DNA of 64,000 bases from Meghimatium bilineatum (GCA_034231615.1 CM067322.1:102757587-102821586), one strand, 5' to 3'; shown: positions 9,726 to 21,168, counted from the stretch's first letter. Notes: generated by a model not told the origin, from the letters alone. Program-made: numbers and translations.

Positions 9726-12047
9726 CAATCTCACTGATTCTATCTATCTATAATCTCACTGTTGTCTATCTATCTATAATCTCAATGTTGTCTATCTATC
9801 TATAATCTCACTGTTGTCTATCTATCTAAAATCTCAATGTTGTCTATCTATCTATAATCTCACTGTTGTCTATCTATAATCTCACTGTTGTCTATCTATC
9901 TATAATCTCACTATCTATCTATAATCTCACTGTTGTCTATCTATAATCTCACTGTAGTCTATCTATCTATAATCTCACTATCTATCTATAATCTCACTGT
10001 TGTCTATCTATAATCTCACTGTTGTCTATCTATCTATAATCTCACTATCTATCTATAATCTCACTGTTATCTATCTATAATCTCACTGTTGTCTATCTAT
10101 AATCTCACTGTTATCTATCTATAATCTCACTGTTGTCTATCTATAATCTCACTGTTATCTATCTATAATCTCACTGTTATCTATCTATAATCTCACTGTT
10201 ATCTATCTATAATCTCACTGTTGTCTATCTATAATCTCACTGTTATCTATCTATAATCTCACTGTTGTCTATCTATAATCTCACTATTATCTATCTATAA
10301 TCTCACTGTTATCTATCTATAATCTCATTGTTGTCTATCTATAATCTCACTGTTGTCTATCTATAATCTCACTGTTGTCTATCTATTTATAATCTCATTG
10401 TTGTCTGTCTATAATCTCATTGTTGTCTATCTATAATCTCACTGTTGTCTATCTATAATCTCACTGTTGTCTATCTATAATCTCACTGTTGTCTATCTAT
10501 CTATAACCTCACTGTTGTCTATCTATCTATAATCTCACTGTTGTCTATCTATCTATAACCTCACTGTAGTCTATCTATCTATAATCTCATTGTTGTCTAT
10601 CTATCTATAACCTCACTGTTGTCTATCTATCTATAATCTCACTGTTGTCTATCTATCTATAATCTCACTGTTGTCTATCTATCTATAACCTCACTGTTGT
10701 CTATCTATCTATAATCTCACTGTTGTCTATCTATCTATAATCTCACTGTTGTCTATCTATCTATAACCTCACTGTAGTCTATCTATCTATAATCTCACTG
10801 TTGTCTATCTATCTATAATCTTACTATTGTCTATCTATCTATAATCTCACTGTTGTCTATCTATAATCTCACTGTTATCTATCTATAATCTCACTGTTAT
10901 CTATCTATAATCTCACTGTTGTCTATCTATCTATAATCTCACTGTTGTCTATCTATCTATCTATAATCTCACTGTAGTCTATCTATCTATAATCTCACTG
11001 TTGTCTATCTATAATCTCACTGTTGTCTATCTATCTATAACCTCACTGTTGTCTATCTATAATCTCACTGTTATCTATCTATCTATAATCTCACTGTTGT
11101 CTATCTATCTATAATCTCACTGTTGTCTATCTATCTATAATCTCACTGTTGTCTATCTATCTATAATTATACTATTGTCTATCTATCTATAATCTCACTG
11201 TTATCTATCTATAATCTCACTGTTGTCTATCTATAATCTCACTGTTATCTATCTATAATCTCACTGTTGTCTATCTATAATCTCACTGTTGTCTATCTAT
11301 AATCTCACTGTTGTCTATCTATCTATAATTATACTATTGTCTATCTATCTATAATCTCACTGTTATCTATCTATAATCTCACTGTTGTCTATCTATAATC
11401 TCACTGTTATCTATCTATAATCTCACTGTTGTCTATCTATAATCTCACTGTTGTCTATCTATCTATAATCTCACTATTGTCTATCTATAATCTCACTGTT
11501 GTCTATCTATAATCTCACTGTTATCTATCTATAATCTCACTGTTGTCTATCTATAATCTCACTATTGTCTATCTATAATCTCACTGTTGTCTATCTATCT
11601 ATAATCTCACTGTTGTCTATCTATAATCTCACTGTTGTCTATCTATAATCTCACTGTTGTCTATCTATCTATAATCTCACTGTTGTCTATCTATAATCTC
11701 ACTGTTGTCTATCTATAATCTCACTGTTATCTATCTATCTATCTATAATCTCACTGTAGTCTATCTATCTATAATCTCACTGTTATCTATCAATAATCTC
11801 ACTGTTATCTATCTATAATCTCACTGTTGTCTATCTATAATCTCACTGTTATCTATCTATAATCTCACTGTTGTCTATCTATAATCTCACTGTTGTCTAT
11901 CTATCTATAATCTCACTATTGTCTATCTATAATCTCACTGTTGTCTATCTATAATCTCGCTGTTGTCTATCTATCTATAATCTCACTGTTGTCTATCTAT
12001 AATCTCACTATTGTCTATCTATAATCTCACTGTTGTCTATCTATCTG
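9726..12047. repeat. 2.3-kb CTAT-rich satellite abutting a LINE 3' end
   Basis: A long array of TATAATCTCACTGTTGTCTA followed by one to four CTAT blocks, so the unit is 22, 26 or 30 bp. Variants (GTTATC, GTAGTC, ATTGTC, CTATCTATAATC alone) are intermixed, and short higher-order patterns are visible. On the minus strand the array directly follows the LINE at 12,048-13,030: the junction reads GTACAGATAGATAGACAACA. This makes it downstream of the LINE 3' end. Confidence 0.97.
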
Positions 12048-13030
12048 TACGTTGTGGCACTTATTTGCCTTGCGGCGTCAGGGATGGAAGAGTTCTCGGG
12101 AGATGGCCTTCTTGTGTGCTGTGTGTAGTTTGTTCCTTTGGCTTCTTTGATTTCTGTGAACTATCTTTTATATGGTCTGCCTCTGACTTTATAGCCCTTA
12201 TTTCTATGTGTCATGGCCATTTGTGGCATGCTATCTGTTGGTAGTCTGGAAACGTTGAAAACCACTTGATCTGTTGTCTTTTGGTGTGTTCCAATACTGG
12301 TATTGTTTTGGTTATTTGTCTGAAGTTATCGTTTCTAATTCTATCTCTTAATGACACGCCGAGTATTCTTTGTAGACATGTCATTTCTACTGTCACTATT
12401 TTTCTTTTGTCTAGTGCTGTCATTGTCCAGGTTTGGCACTGGTAGTACAGTGACGGAATAATAAGTCTTGTATAATGCAACTTTAGTGTCTATGCTTACA
12501 TTTTTGTTCTTGAAAATACATGTCATGTCCTAGGATCTGGTATATTTTGTAGCATATATTTTGTATCTCTTTACTATTTTTTCGTTCATTCGATATAATG
12601 CTTCCTAAGTAAGTGAACTCCTTTACCTATTTAAGGTGTTTATTATCGATGGAGATGGTGATATTTTTCTTTCTTTGCTATTTCCATTATTTCGGTCTTT
12701 TCAATATTAATCTTCATGTTGAATTTTTGACATGTTGTGTGGAGTCTGTACATATGTTCTTGCAATTGTTCTTCTGATGTCGCTATTAGTACTTGGTCAT
12801 CTGCAAAGAGTAGTTCGCTCAATTTGTCTTTTACGTTATCTTCTTTGTTGGTACTTGATAGTTTACAGATGTGATCGATATATGTTATCAAAAGTAGAGG
12901 GGACAGGACACACCCCGGGCGAATTCCTGATTGGATGTGGAACTTATTGGACACTGCTGCATTTGTTCTTACTTCAAATTGGCTATTAGTATAAATGCTC
13001 TTGCATATATTCATATGTACTGAATTGAAT
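12048..13030 (-). mobile_element. LINE family B, RT fingers/palm to 3' end, GATA-tailed
   Basis: On the minus strand, 13,014-12,643 encodes part of a reverse transcriptase: a FHIQSGIRPGCVLSPLLL block and a LLFADDQVLIA block, the latter with the FADD catalytic motif. Downstream (12,530-12,211) are LIIPSLYYQCQTWTMTALDK and TCLQRILGVSLRDRI, the usual post-RT region. At about 12,180 an RGRPYKR-type basic motif follows in another frame. Frameshifts and stops break the ORF, and the 5' end is truncated within the RT. The 3' end passes straight into the GATA-type array. A short copy of the same family is at 33,685-33,886. Confidence 0.85.
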
Positions 13031-13788
13031 TGTTTGGATTAATGTGATTTTTTTTTCTATTAAGAAATAGATCAGATTTTTCTGTGAAGATGATGTTCTA
13101 AAAAATAAAGATCCTACTCTCCTGTATGTGAAATGATTGTCTCCCTTGTTTATTCCCTAAACTGTTTTTGTTGATTTAATTTAATTAACTTTATAGTGTT
13201 TCCTCATTCATATCAACATCGCACAATAATCATCACGATGGAGCCACTATCACTATATTGCATCACGAGCCATGAAGAGATAAACAGTATTGTGAAGCTA
13301 TACAAGAAATCTTATGACCAGCAACACAAGCCACATATATACGAAGAATAGTTGAACTGATGAAGAAATAATTAAAAGGAAAAATTGAATCATTGGACAT
13401 AAAAGTACAAGGGAGTCTAGAAGAGGAACTTAAGCTACAACCAAGTCATATACAAATGTTAAAGGACAAGGGATATTGTCAAAAGGATGAAGGTGAAAGA
13501 AGTGAAGAATATGATCTACATTTGTAATTGGAGCCGTGACGACATACGAATAAAGGATGGAAACAAGTTATATATAGATAAAAGCCTCATTTATCACAGA
13601 ACAGCATGGCACTACTTGAAAAGCTACCTGGCCAAATTCATGTGATGATCTAGGCTACAGGTCAATGTTAGTCACTTATTTATATGAGACATCACAACAA
13701 ACATTAAAGAGCACTTTTTGATAAGTGACACTAACACTTATTTATATGAGATATAAAAACAGAAACTGCACATATACAAACAATGAGC
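13031..13788. other. 3' flank or UTR of the minus-strand gene; no other gene seen
   Basis: This is the downstream side of the exon ending at 13,789. It contains no recognised coding or repeat motif except an approximate duplication of TTATTTATATGAGA with flanks near 13,676-13,755. Part of it is probably 3' UTR. Confidence 0.4.
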
Positions 13789-14082
13789 TCACCCTTTTAT
13801 GGTACGCACTGTGAGGTACAGGCTTAACAATCCACATACAGCACCGCCAGTTACCTGGAAAAGTTTAGAGAACATGCTATCCCCTGGCTGCAAAGGAATC
13901 ACTTTAAGAGCTTGCTGTTCCCATTCTGGTATCTGTCTTCCATAAAAATTTCTTTTAAGCTCTTCACGCTTGTTATGACTTTCTTGTTCCACTTTCTGGA
14001 ATACAAGTTCTTCAGCCTCCCTTTTATCTTCGAGGAAGATTCCTTGGAGTGCAGACTTTCTCTCTGCTTGCATTTGCATGTC
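13789..14082 (-). CDS. Last coding exon of the minus-strand membrane-protein gene
   Basis: The acceptor is CGGTCTAG before GACATGCAAATG, and the exon is open to a stop at 13789. It encodes 97 residues, DMQMQAERKSALQGIFLEDK onward, with a coiled-coil-like charged region and a C-terminal membrane segment. It is clearly not low-complexity and is flanked by long repeats on the right. Confidence 0.7.
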   Translation of the reverse strand, partial: DMQMQAERKSALQGIFLEDKREAEELVFQKVEQESHNKREELKRNFYGRQIPEWEQQALKVIPLQPGDSMFSKLFQVTGGAVCGLLSLYLTVRTIKG

Positions 14083-17000
14083 CTAGACCGAAACATACAA
14101 TAATTCAACAAATTATTCTGTAAATCTATTCATGAAAGACGAAATGTCCAGCTGACAAACAAAATCAAGTGGTCAGAACCATTGATATAAGTGTTAAGTA
14201 TTCAGAACCTAAGTACAGTCACACAATTAGAGCCCTGACCAGTCATACAATCAGAGCCCTTACAAAGTCAAGTGTTCAAACCCAGACATTCAGGAAAACG
14301 GAGTTCAGGAGTATCTGACAGTAAAACATTCAGGAAAAAGGTGTTCAGGAGTATCTGACAGTAAAACATTCAGGAAAAAGGTGTTCAGGAGTATCTGAGA
14401 GTAAAACATTCAGGAAAAAGGCTTTCAGGAGTATTTGACAGTAAAACATTCAGGAAAAAAACTTTCAGGAGTATTTGACAGTAAAACATTCAGGAAAAAG
14501 GTGTTCAGGAGTATCTGACAGTAAAACATTCAGGAAAAAGGTGTTCAGGAGTATCTGACAGTAAAACATTCAGGAAAAAGGCTTTCAGGGGTATCTGACA
14601 GTAAAACATTCAGGAAAAAGGTGTTCAGGAGTATCTGACAGTAAAACATTCAGGAAAAAGGTGTTCAGGAGTATCTGACAGTAAAACATTCAGGAAAAAG
14701 GTGTTCAGGGGTATCTGACAGTAAAACATTCAGGAAAAAGGCTTTCAGGGGTATCTGACAGTAAAAAATTCAGGAAAAAGGCTTTCATAAGTATTTGACA
14801 GTAAAACATTCAGGAAAAAGGTGTTCAGGAGTATCTGACAGTAAAACATTCAGGAAAAAGGCTTTCAGGAGTATTTGACAGTAAAACATTCAGGAAAAAG
14901 GTGTTCAGGAGTATTTGACAGTAAAACATTCAGGAAAAAGGTGTTCAGGAAAATCTGACAGTAAAACATTCAGGAAAAAGGTGTTCAGGAGTATCTGACA
15001 GTAAAACATTCAGGAAAAAGGTGTTCAGGAGTATCTGACAGTAAAACATTCAGGAAAAAGGTGTTCAGGGGTATCTGACAGTAAAACATTCAGGAAAAAG
15101 GTGTTCAGGAGTATCTGACAGTAAAACATTCAGGAAAAAGGTGTTCAGGAGTATCTGACAGTAAAACATTCAGGAAAAAGGTGTTCAGGGGTATCTGACA
15201 GTAAAACATTCAGGAAAAAGGCTTTCAGGGGTATCTGACAGTAAAAAATTCAGGAAAAAGGCTTTCATAAGTATTTGATAGTAAAACATTCAGGAAAAAG
15301 GTGTTCAGGAGTATCTGACAGTAAAACATTCAGGAAAAAGGCTTTCAGGAGTATTTGACAGTAAAACATTCAGGAAAAAGGTGTTCAGGAGTATTTGACA
15401 GTAAAACATTCAGGAAAAAGGTGTTCAGGAGTATCTGACAGTAAAACATTCAGGAAAAAGGTGTTCAGGAGTATCTGACAGTAAAACATTCAGGAAAAAG
15501 GCTTTCAGGAGTATTTGACAGTAAAACATTCAGGAAAAAGGTGTTCAGGAGTATCTGACAGTAAAACATTCAGGAAAAAGGCTTTCAGGAGTATTTGACA
15601 GTAAAACATTCAGGAAAAAGGTGTTCAGGAGTATCTGACAGTAAAACATTCAGGAAAAAGGCTTTCAGGAGTATTTGACAGTAAAACATTCAGGAAAAAG
15701 GTGTTCAGGAGTATTTGACAGTAAAACATTCAGGAAAAAGGTGTTCAGGAAAATCTGACAGTAAAACATTCAGGAAAAAGGTGTTCAGGAGTATCTGACA
15801 GTAAAACATTCAGGAAAAAGGTCTTCAGGAATATCTGACAGTAAAACATTCAGGAAAAAGGTGTTCAGGAGTATCTGACAGTAAAACATTCAGGAAAAAG
15901 GTGTTCAGGAGTATCTGACAGTAAAACATTCAGGAAAAAGGTGTTCAGGAGTATCTGACAGTAAAACATTCAGGAAAAAGACTTTCAGGAGTATCTGACA
16001 GTAAAACATTCAGATTTCTGGCATAAACAAGCACTCAAAACCCTGGCTGTCACATATTCAGAGCACTGGCAAAGTCAAATATTCAGAGCACTGGCAAAGT
16101 CAAATATTCAGTGCACTGGCAAAGTCAAATATTCAGAGCACTGGCAAAGTCAAATATTCAGAACACTGGCAACATCAAATATTTAAAAAATCTGGCATAT
16201 ACTATATATAAAATAAGTCGCCTGATCCTCTAAGGGATGAGAGAGCCAACTCTGTGTCTTCAAAACCTTCTTAGTCACCTCTTACAAGATGACTGACAGG
16301 CCAGTGTCACTATGAAAACCTGTTCAGGCAATCAAAGGGATGTAATAATTAAACTTCTGCTGTATTTAAAAAAAGGGGGGAACTGAGGACAAATACCAAT
16401 GTTTGAGTTAAATATTTTTAGTTTTATATATGATATCCCAATCAATTGAGATCTCATGGGCTTATTTGATGAAGACAATACAATAAAGAAATCAATTGAG
16501 ATCTCATGGCCTTTATTGGAGGAAGACAATACAGTACAGAAATTGTTAGATAGCAACACTTGCAGTCCAGTGTTCCACACGGAACTGAAAGGGAAGAAGA
16601 TTTCATTTAATTTATTCTGATTTCCTAACTCAATAAATCTATCTATTGTCATTTCCACTTGTGCCATTAAACATCATGGGAGGAAGTTCAAGTTGTCTGT
16701 CTATGGTCAATTGAGTGACATTGGCCATGGTCTCTTTAACTAGTGTCTCTTTAAAAGTTTTTTTAATTGTCTCCACCTATCTAGTTCTTGGTCTTCCTTG
16801 TAACCCAATCTTCTACTGGTGTATGCATGAAAAGCTGGTTGTGTTGGTTCCATTCTCATGATGTAGTCAAATCAGCGGGTTTGTTGTCTCTATATATAGT
16901 CTCAACATGAGATGGTCTTTATTTCTTTCCAGATATCTTCATTTCTCCATCTGTCTCTTCTGGTGACATGTATGGCTTTCCTTAAACATCTTGTTTCACA

Positions 17001-20000
17001 CACTGAGATATTTTTTGCTAATGTCTTTGTCAAGGTAGTGTTTGACATTGGTAACACAGAGTTTGTATAAAAATACTGTTTATCAATTATCGTTCTGTAG
17101 CCATGCAGACTGATGGGTTCTCAACACACTAAAGTTTCTTAACTCTTTCAATCCCAGTCAATCAGGAAAAACTTCGGGTTTCCTTCCCAAGGCAAGGGGA
17201 ACAAGTCTGCAAAAATCAGAAGTCAGTAAGAAAATTAATATAAAACACAATTTACAATCAATTTACCATATAAATACTAATCGAAAGTCAACTTTTTAGG
17301 AAAATTTTAGTGAAAAAAGTGGGGGGGGGGGGGGGGGGGGGAAGAAGAGATGAGTGTGCAGGACCTGATTTCTCATGAATTTTAACAATACTGACATTGA
17401 TCAGCTGTGTTGACTATACTCAATCATTACTAGGTCTCTGTCTGTCTGTCTGTCCGCCCGCCCGCACGCGCGTGTGTGTGCAGTGAGAGGGAGAACGACA
17501 AGTACATCATCAATTATGCCTACATTACAGATCGACAATCGTTACTACTTTAAATTCTAAATACTAAACTAATTCCCCATAAACGTCTGATTCATTCACA
17601 TTCTCTAAAATTACATTTTAAAATTGCCTATCAACATAATCATAAGAATCATAAGAAACAAGAATCATAAGTAGGTCCAATTTTACCAGTTTTGACGAAA
17701 ATTGAAGGTCATAATAAACCTTTTGCAGTTCTGAAACGATAGACTCTGTCGAAGACGATGTGCTGGGCCACTGGCGCAAATTTTCTTATGCGTTCGTTCT
17801 CAAACTCCTGCAGATTAGCAGGATGTAGTCCGGAGAATGGAATGTGTTGTGTCATGGTTTACAGCATTGCTGCGATATCTGCGTCTTTCGGCCTGACACA
17901 TCCAACTTCAGCATGGCTTTCGGTCACTGACCCTATATGGGATGGGATAGCCAGCTCCATCCCATAACCTCCTTAGTCGCCTCGTACGACATACATGGAA
18001 GGTAAACAGTGTTGCTATTCTTTGCTCCCCTTTCAGGCTCCAGCAACACACAGGCGCTGGCGCAAATAAAACGGTGACACAATGCATTTCCATTCTCTGG
18101 ATTATGTCCTGCTGGAAATTTAATAGGATCATGGTCCTGCTACAAGAGAAATCCAGCAGGAGTTTGAGAATGAATGCTGAAGAAGAAGAAACGACAGCTG
18201 TTAGAAATGATCAGAAAACACTGGAAGCCGCCATTATCGGTAATACCGCCAGGGCTAAATTTAGCATGTCTATTGGCATGGAAACCGTAAAGAACATCAA
18301 TCTAAATGACCATGTGTCAATTGGCCGAGAACGGCTTATTCGGGAATGAATATATGATATCTGGCAATAAGGGATTGAATGGCTCAAGCTGTAAACCATG
18401 ACACAACACATCTCATTATTCTAACTACATGCTGCTAATCTGCAAGAGTTTGAGAATGAACGCAAAAGAAGACATGTTGATATATACTAATATACTCACT
18501 CTGTAAAAGTCGAAGCTGTAAAGGTCATTACGGGAACTCTGAAAAAAGAAGATTAACATGTTAACAAGATTAATGTTATCAATATTAATGTTAACAATAC
18601 TAATTTTAACAAGATTAACATTAACAAGTGTGTTTACACTTTAGACTTTATTCTACTTTTTGCAATGCATCATTCCTGATGACTCCTTAAAATATGTAGA
18701 ACATGATGACATCTTACAATATCTAAGACACGATGATTACTTAAAATGAAAAGACAAATGTCAGAAGAAGAAGAATAGGCAGAGACGGAATAAAAAAAAC
18801 AAAAAATCTTACTGAACATAACAGGATATCTATATGAAGGAATAAACAGAGTTAAGACCAAAAGGCCCTCAATACTGGTTATATACACAAATGCATACTG
18901 CAGCGCATCATTTAAGAAACACAATGTAATGGCTGTCACCTAAATATACCAGGTGCCATCTGGGTACAACTCTTCATTGTATCATCAATGTTCTCTCAGA
19001 TCATAGTTTTGATGCAGTTCTATCTATTATTGAAACACGCAATTCATGTGTTGACAAAAAATAAATAAGACCAAATTGATATTTAAACCAAAAGGCATTT
19101 ATTAAGCATGGAAATGTCACATCGGCTGCTGCTACAAACAAATATAAGTAATGAACCTGTTAGAGATGAAGATGAACCTGACAAGATGGAGAGTGCCTCA
19201 GTAACAAAACTAAGAAGTAACAACAACTATGAGAATGTATTGTTGTCCACTGGTAACTCATTAATTAATCAATAGTGAAACTATTGTTGTTGTTTGTTTG
19301 TGTTCATTCTCAAACTCCCATTGGATCTCTTTTGTTGCAGAACATTCTCAAACTCCCATTGGATCTCTTTTGTTGCAGAACAATGGTCCTGCTAGATTTC
19401 CGCAGTACGTAGTCTAGAGAGTGGAAATGCACTGTGCCCGTCACATTTATCTTTGGCATGCCCTTAATTAGGATAAGCTTCCTTAGCCTGTGAAAGTCTC
19501 CCTATTTGTCACCAGGCACAGGGTGTATTGACTCTGCACCGAGATGGTTGTCATTCATGTCTCACACTAGGTGTTCCGCAGCCAGTGAACTTGTTTCATG
19601 TAATTAGATGTATTGTGCCTGTGCCCATTAGGTACTGAACCTTTTGTCATCTATGAGCCTGGTCCTGGTTTAGGAAGAACTCAACAGAAGAGTTGGACCT
19701 AGGCTTGTTCATCTTCTTAGCCTGACATCACCCAAGTTTGAGTCTCAAGACACATTTAGACACAAGGGGGACTAAAAGTTTGCTTGTGAGCTGAACAAAT
19801 CTTGTTCCATTTTATGTGATGTGCCCATTGGGTACTGAACCTGTTCTTTCTGCGAGCATTATTCCTGTATAGGAAAAGCTCAACGGTAGAATTAGGCCCG
19901 GGCTTGTTTGTCTTCTTAGCCGAGCATCCACGACTGAGTCTCTATCCATATTTTGGAGCAACGGAGACTAGAAGCTTGTTCACGAGCTGAACAATACTTT

Positions 20001-20933
20001 AGTTCCGATTTCCATGCATCACTTTTTCTGTTCCAGTACACTCAGCACTGCCCTCTGGTGCTGTGCTTCTCTCATTGTACTTATGTTACCCTTACATGAT
20101 CTGAGATGTAACCATGGCTCTCGACATTCGTAACATAATCTTATATCGGGACATAAGCATTGGCAATATATCTGCATTTTGGTCGCCTGGTCCAGAATTC
20201 TGCTGTGCATCACTGTGTGTCAACAGTGACGATGTATGTGTTGGCGCATAGGTATCGGAGACATTACTTGTCTTTTTCTGTCAATTCTCATTCCGTCTGC
20301 AGCCTTCACAGACACAATCCAAAATGTATTGTCCAGAAGCAGCACAAGCTGCTGTACTGCTGTTTCCAGAGTGAACCAAGGAGGCACTTTTTGAATCTCC
20401 ATTATCTGCTAACCATGCATCCACTGAGAGCAATACAGTACCCTCGGCACCCAGTAAAACTATTGACAATGAGAGAAAACAAAGGAACACAATATTTGAA
20501 AAAAGTCCTTCTTTCTTTGTTATTTCTTATTGTCATTACTTTGACCATTTATTAGTTACTAGTGGCAACAATACATAAGCAGTTGTTATTGCTACAAACA
20601 GAAAGCTGTTTGGTGATAGGCAAATCACCTCGAGGATAAGCGAACGATAAATCACCTTGAGGATAAGCGAACAATAAAAATGATAAAATATGAACACAAG
20701 TTATGAGTACATCTTCTTACGAATCGCTGAATGGCCTTTTGTTTGTAAGGTTCCGGAAAGTCGTGGAAAAATTCTGCAACTTTAGGATCTACAGTCGTTA
20801 CTTTGGGCACTGTGGTCTCTGTAGTTTCTCCAACTTCTTTTTCAGCAACCGAATCACCAACCCCAACACTGGCTTTCACATTAACTGAGTTAGCAGCAAT
20901 GCCTCCAAAGAACCAAGGACGTAATTTATCCAT
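13789..20933 (-). CDS. Unrecognised small membrane protein, three coding exons, ~181 aa
   Basis: Coding exons on the minus strand are 20933-20721, 18538-18500 and 14082-13789. Each junction has GT/AG signals and all are in phase 0. The start ATG lies 3 bases inside an exon preceded by a good acceptor (TATTTTCTCAG), so a 5' UTR exon is expected to the right. Residues 1-71 start MDKLRPWFFGG, are rich in V/T/E, and end in DFPEPYKQKAIQRF. Residues 72-84 come from a 13-codon microexon (SSRNDLYSFDFYR). Residues 85-181 hold a charged helical stretch (LEDKREAEELVFQKVEQESH) and a hydrophobic segment near the C-terminus (VTGGAVCGLLSLYLTVRTI) likely to span a membrane. No clear signal peptide is seen. 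The size and layout would suit a small mitochondrial inner-membrane or assembly-factor protein, but I do not recognise the family. An extra exon in the long introns cannot be excluded. Confidence 0.68.
14285..16015. repeat. 40-bp satellite, about 43 copies, with higher-order repeats
   Basis: The unit begins GTGTTCAGGAGTATCTGACA and continues GTAAAACATTCAGGAAAAAG. Variants GCTTTC/GTGTTC and GGGG/GGAG occur in ordered runs. The rare variant GTAAAAAATTCAGG followed by GCTTTCATAAG appears at 14,761 and again 480 bp later at 15,241, which shows block duplication of about 12 units. The array lies in intron 2 of the minus-strand gene. Confidence 0.97.
16040..16195. repeat. ~27-bp tandem repeat, about five copies
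   Basis: Copies of CAGAGCACTGGCAAAGTCAA followed by ATATT. The phrase resembles the AAAGTCAAGTGTTCA words at 14,255 just before the 40-bp satellite. Confidence 0.85.
16205..16320 (-). mobile_element. SINE head fragment, minus strand
   Basis: The reverse complement reads a TCTTGTAAGAGGTGACTAAG segment followed by GAAGGTTTTGAAGACAC and a GTTGGCTCTCTCATCC segment. This is the order seen in the head of the SINE at 17,753-18,000. Confidence 0.5.
16690..17110 (-). mobile_element. LINE family G fragment, post-RT region
   Basis: Minus-strand translation in broken frames gives VCETRCLRKAIHVTRRDRWR, then NEDIWKEIK, then a GYKGRPRTR-type basic motif near 16,790, the layout of a LINE ORF2 C-terminus. 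Stops are frequent. A second fragment of the same family lies near 52,440-52,620, sharing TTGACATTGGTAA and TATAAAAATACT words. Confidence 0.6.
17321..17341. repeat. Poly(G) tract, 21 G
   Basis: Uninterrupted G run on the plus strand in an intron of the minus-strand gene, so poly(C) on the transcript. Confidence 0.9.
17432..17480. repeat. Microsatellite cluster GTCT / CCGC / CACG / GT
   Basis: Consecutive short runs: GTCTGTCTGTCTGTC, CGCCCGCCCGC, ACGCGCGTGTGTGTG. Confidence 0.85.
17753..18000 (-). mobile_element. SINE, type 1, near full length, minus strand
   Basis: The reverse complement gives CGTACGAGGCGACTAAGGAG, GGTTATGGGATGGAGCTGGC, ACCGAAAGCCATGCTGAAGT, then GCTGTAAACCATGACACAAC, CATTCCATTCTCCGGACTAC, and TGCAGGAGTTTGAGAACGAA. 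This is the best-preserved type 1 copy here and serves as the reference for the others. It lies back to back with a type 2 tail at 18,040-18,192. Confidence 0.78.
18040..18192 (+). mobile_element. SINE, type 2 body with GAA tail
   Basis: It contains GCGCAAATAAAACGGTGACA, CATTTCCATTCTCTGGATTA, CTACAAGAGAAATCCAGCAG and TTTGAGAATGAATGCTGAAG, then GAAGAAG. The 5' boundary is unclear. Confidence 0.75.
18385..18475 (+). mobile_element. SINE, type 1, 3' fragment
   Basis: GCTGTAAACCATGACACAAC to TTTGAGAATGAACGCAAAAG, ending in AAGA. Only the 3' half is present. Confidence 0.65.
18500..18538 (-). CDS. 39-bp microexon of the minus-strand membrane-protein gene
   Basis: The sequence between TTCTTTTTTCAG and GTGAGT reads 13 codons, SSRNDLYSFDFYR, in phase 0 on both sides. 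The strong polypyrimidine tract and consensus donor support it. It is too short to stand out as an ORF. Confidence 0.62.
19290..19470 (-). mobile_element. SINE, type 2, minus strand, with internal 41-bp duplication
   Basis: The plus strand shows TCATTCTCAAACTCCCATTG GATCTCTTTTGTTGCAGAAC twice in tandem, then CTAGATTTCCGCAG and a type 2 body remnant. The duplicated segment corresponds to the SINE 3' end, another case of tandem growth inside a SINE. Confidence 0.65.
19617..19995. repeat. Two diverged ~190-bp tandem copies
   Basis: TGTGCCCATTAGGTACTGAA at 19,618 recurs as TGTGCCCATTGGGTACTGAA near 19,820. Further shared blocks are GGCTTGTTCATCTTCTTAGC / GGCTTGTTTGTCTTCTTAGC and GTGAGCTGAACAA / ACGAGCTGAACAA. 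It lies in intron 1 of the minus-strand gene, function unknown. Confidence 0.75.
20000..20560. other. Unassigned sequence with overlapping ORFs in both strands
   Basis: Higher in complexity than its surroundings, with ORFs of 60-131 codons in several frames, but none has a recognised motif or a start and splice context I trust. It could be an old transposon fragment. Confidence 0.25.
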
Positions 20934-20935
20934 TG
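20721..20935 (-). CDS. Coding exon 1 of the minus-strand membrane-protein gene
   Basis: Bounded by an acceptor (TTTTCTCAG before CAATGG) and the donor TTC/GTAAGA. It carries the start codon at 20933-20931 and 71 codons, ending in phase 0. The ATG lies just after the acceptor, so the upstream exon is non-coding. Confidence 0.7.
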
Positions 20936-21009
20936 CTGAGAAAATATTAAAGTGTAATCAATGTATTAACACCACTTCGGAATAAATTAAGAAGCTGACT
21001 TTCTTATTC

Positions 21010-21168
21010 TTCAGTGTTTGTTCTAAAACTCCTGCAGATTAATGGAATGTGTTGTGTCATAGTTTACAGATTTGCTGCAATATCTGCACCTTTCGGTCTG
21101 ACATCCGACTTCAGTATGGCTTCTCTGTCACTTTGGTCCTATATGGGATGGGACAGCAAACTAAATCC
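21010..21168 (-). mobile_element. SINE, type 1, minus strand
   Basis: The plus strand reads CTCCTGCAGATTAATGGAAT, GTGTTGTGTCATAGTTTACA, TATCTGCACCTTTCGGTCTG, GGTCCTATATGGGATGGGAC, which is the reverse of the type 1 consensus. The array that follows begins right after its head. Confidence 0.7.

Noticed and set aside
963-12047. CRISPR-like regularity in tandem arrays
   Set aside because: Units are directly adjacent with no unique spacers, and the genome is eukaryotic with spliced genes.
20160-20555. 131-codon plus-strand ORF and antisense ORFs
   Set aside because: No motif, no splice context, and competing frames. Listed only as unassigned sequence.
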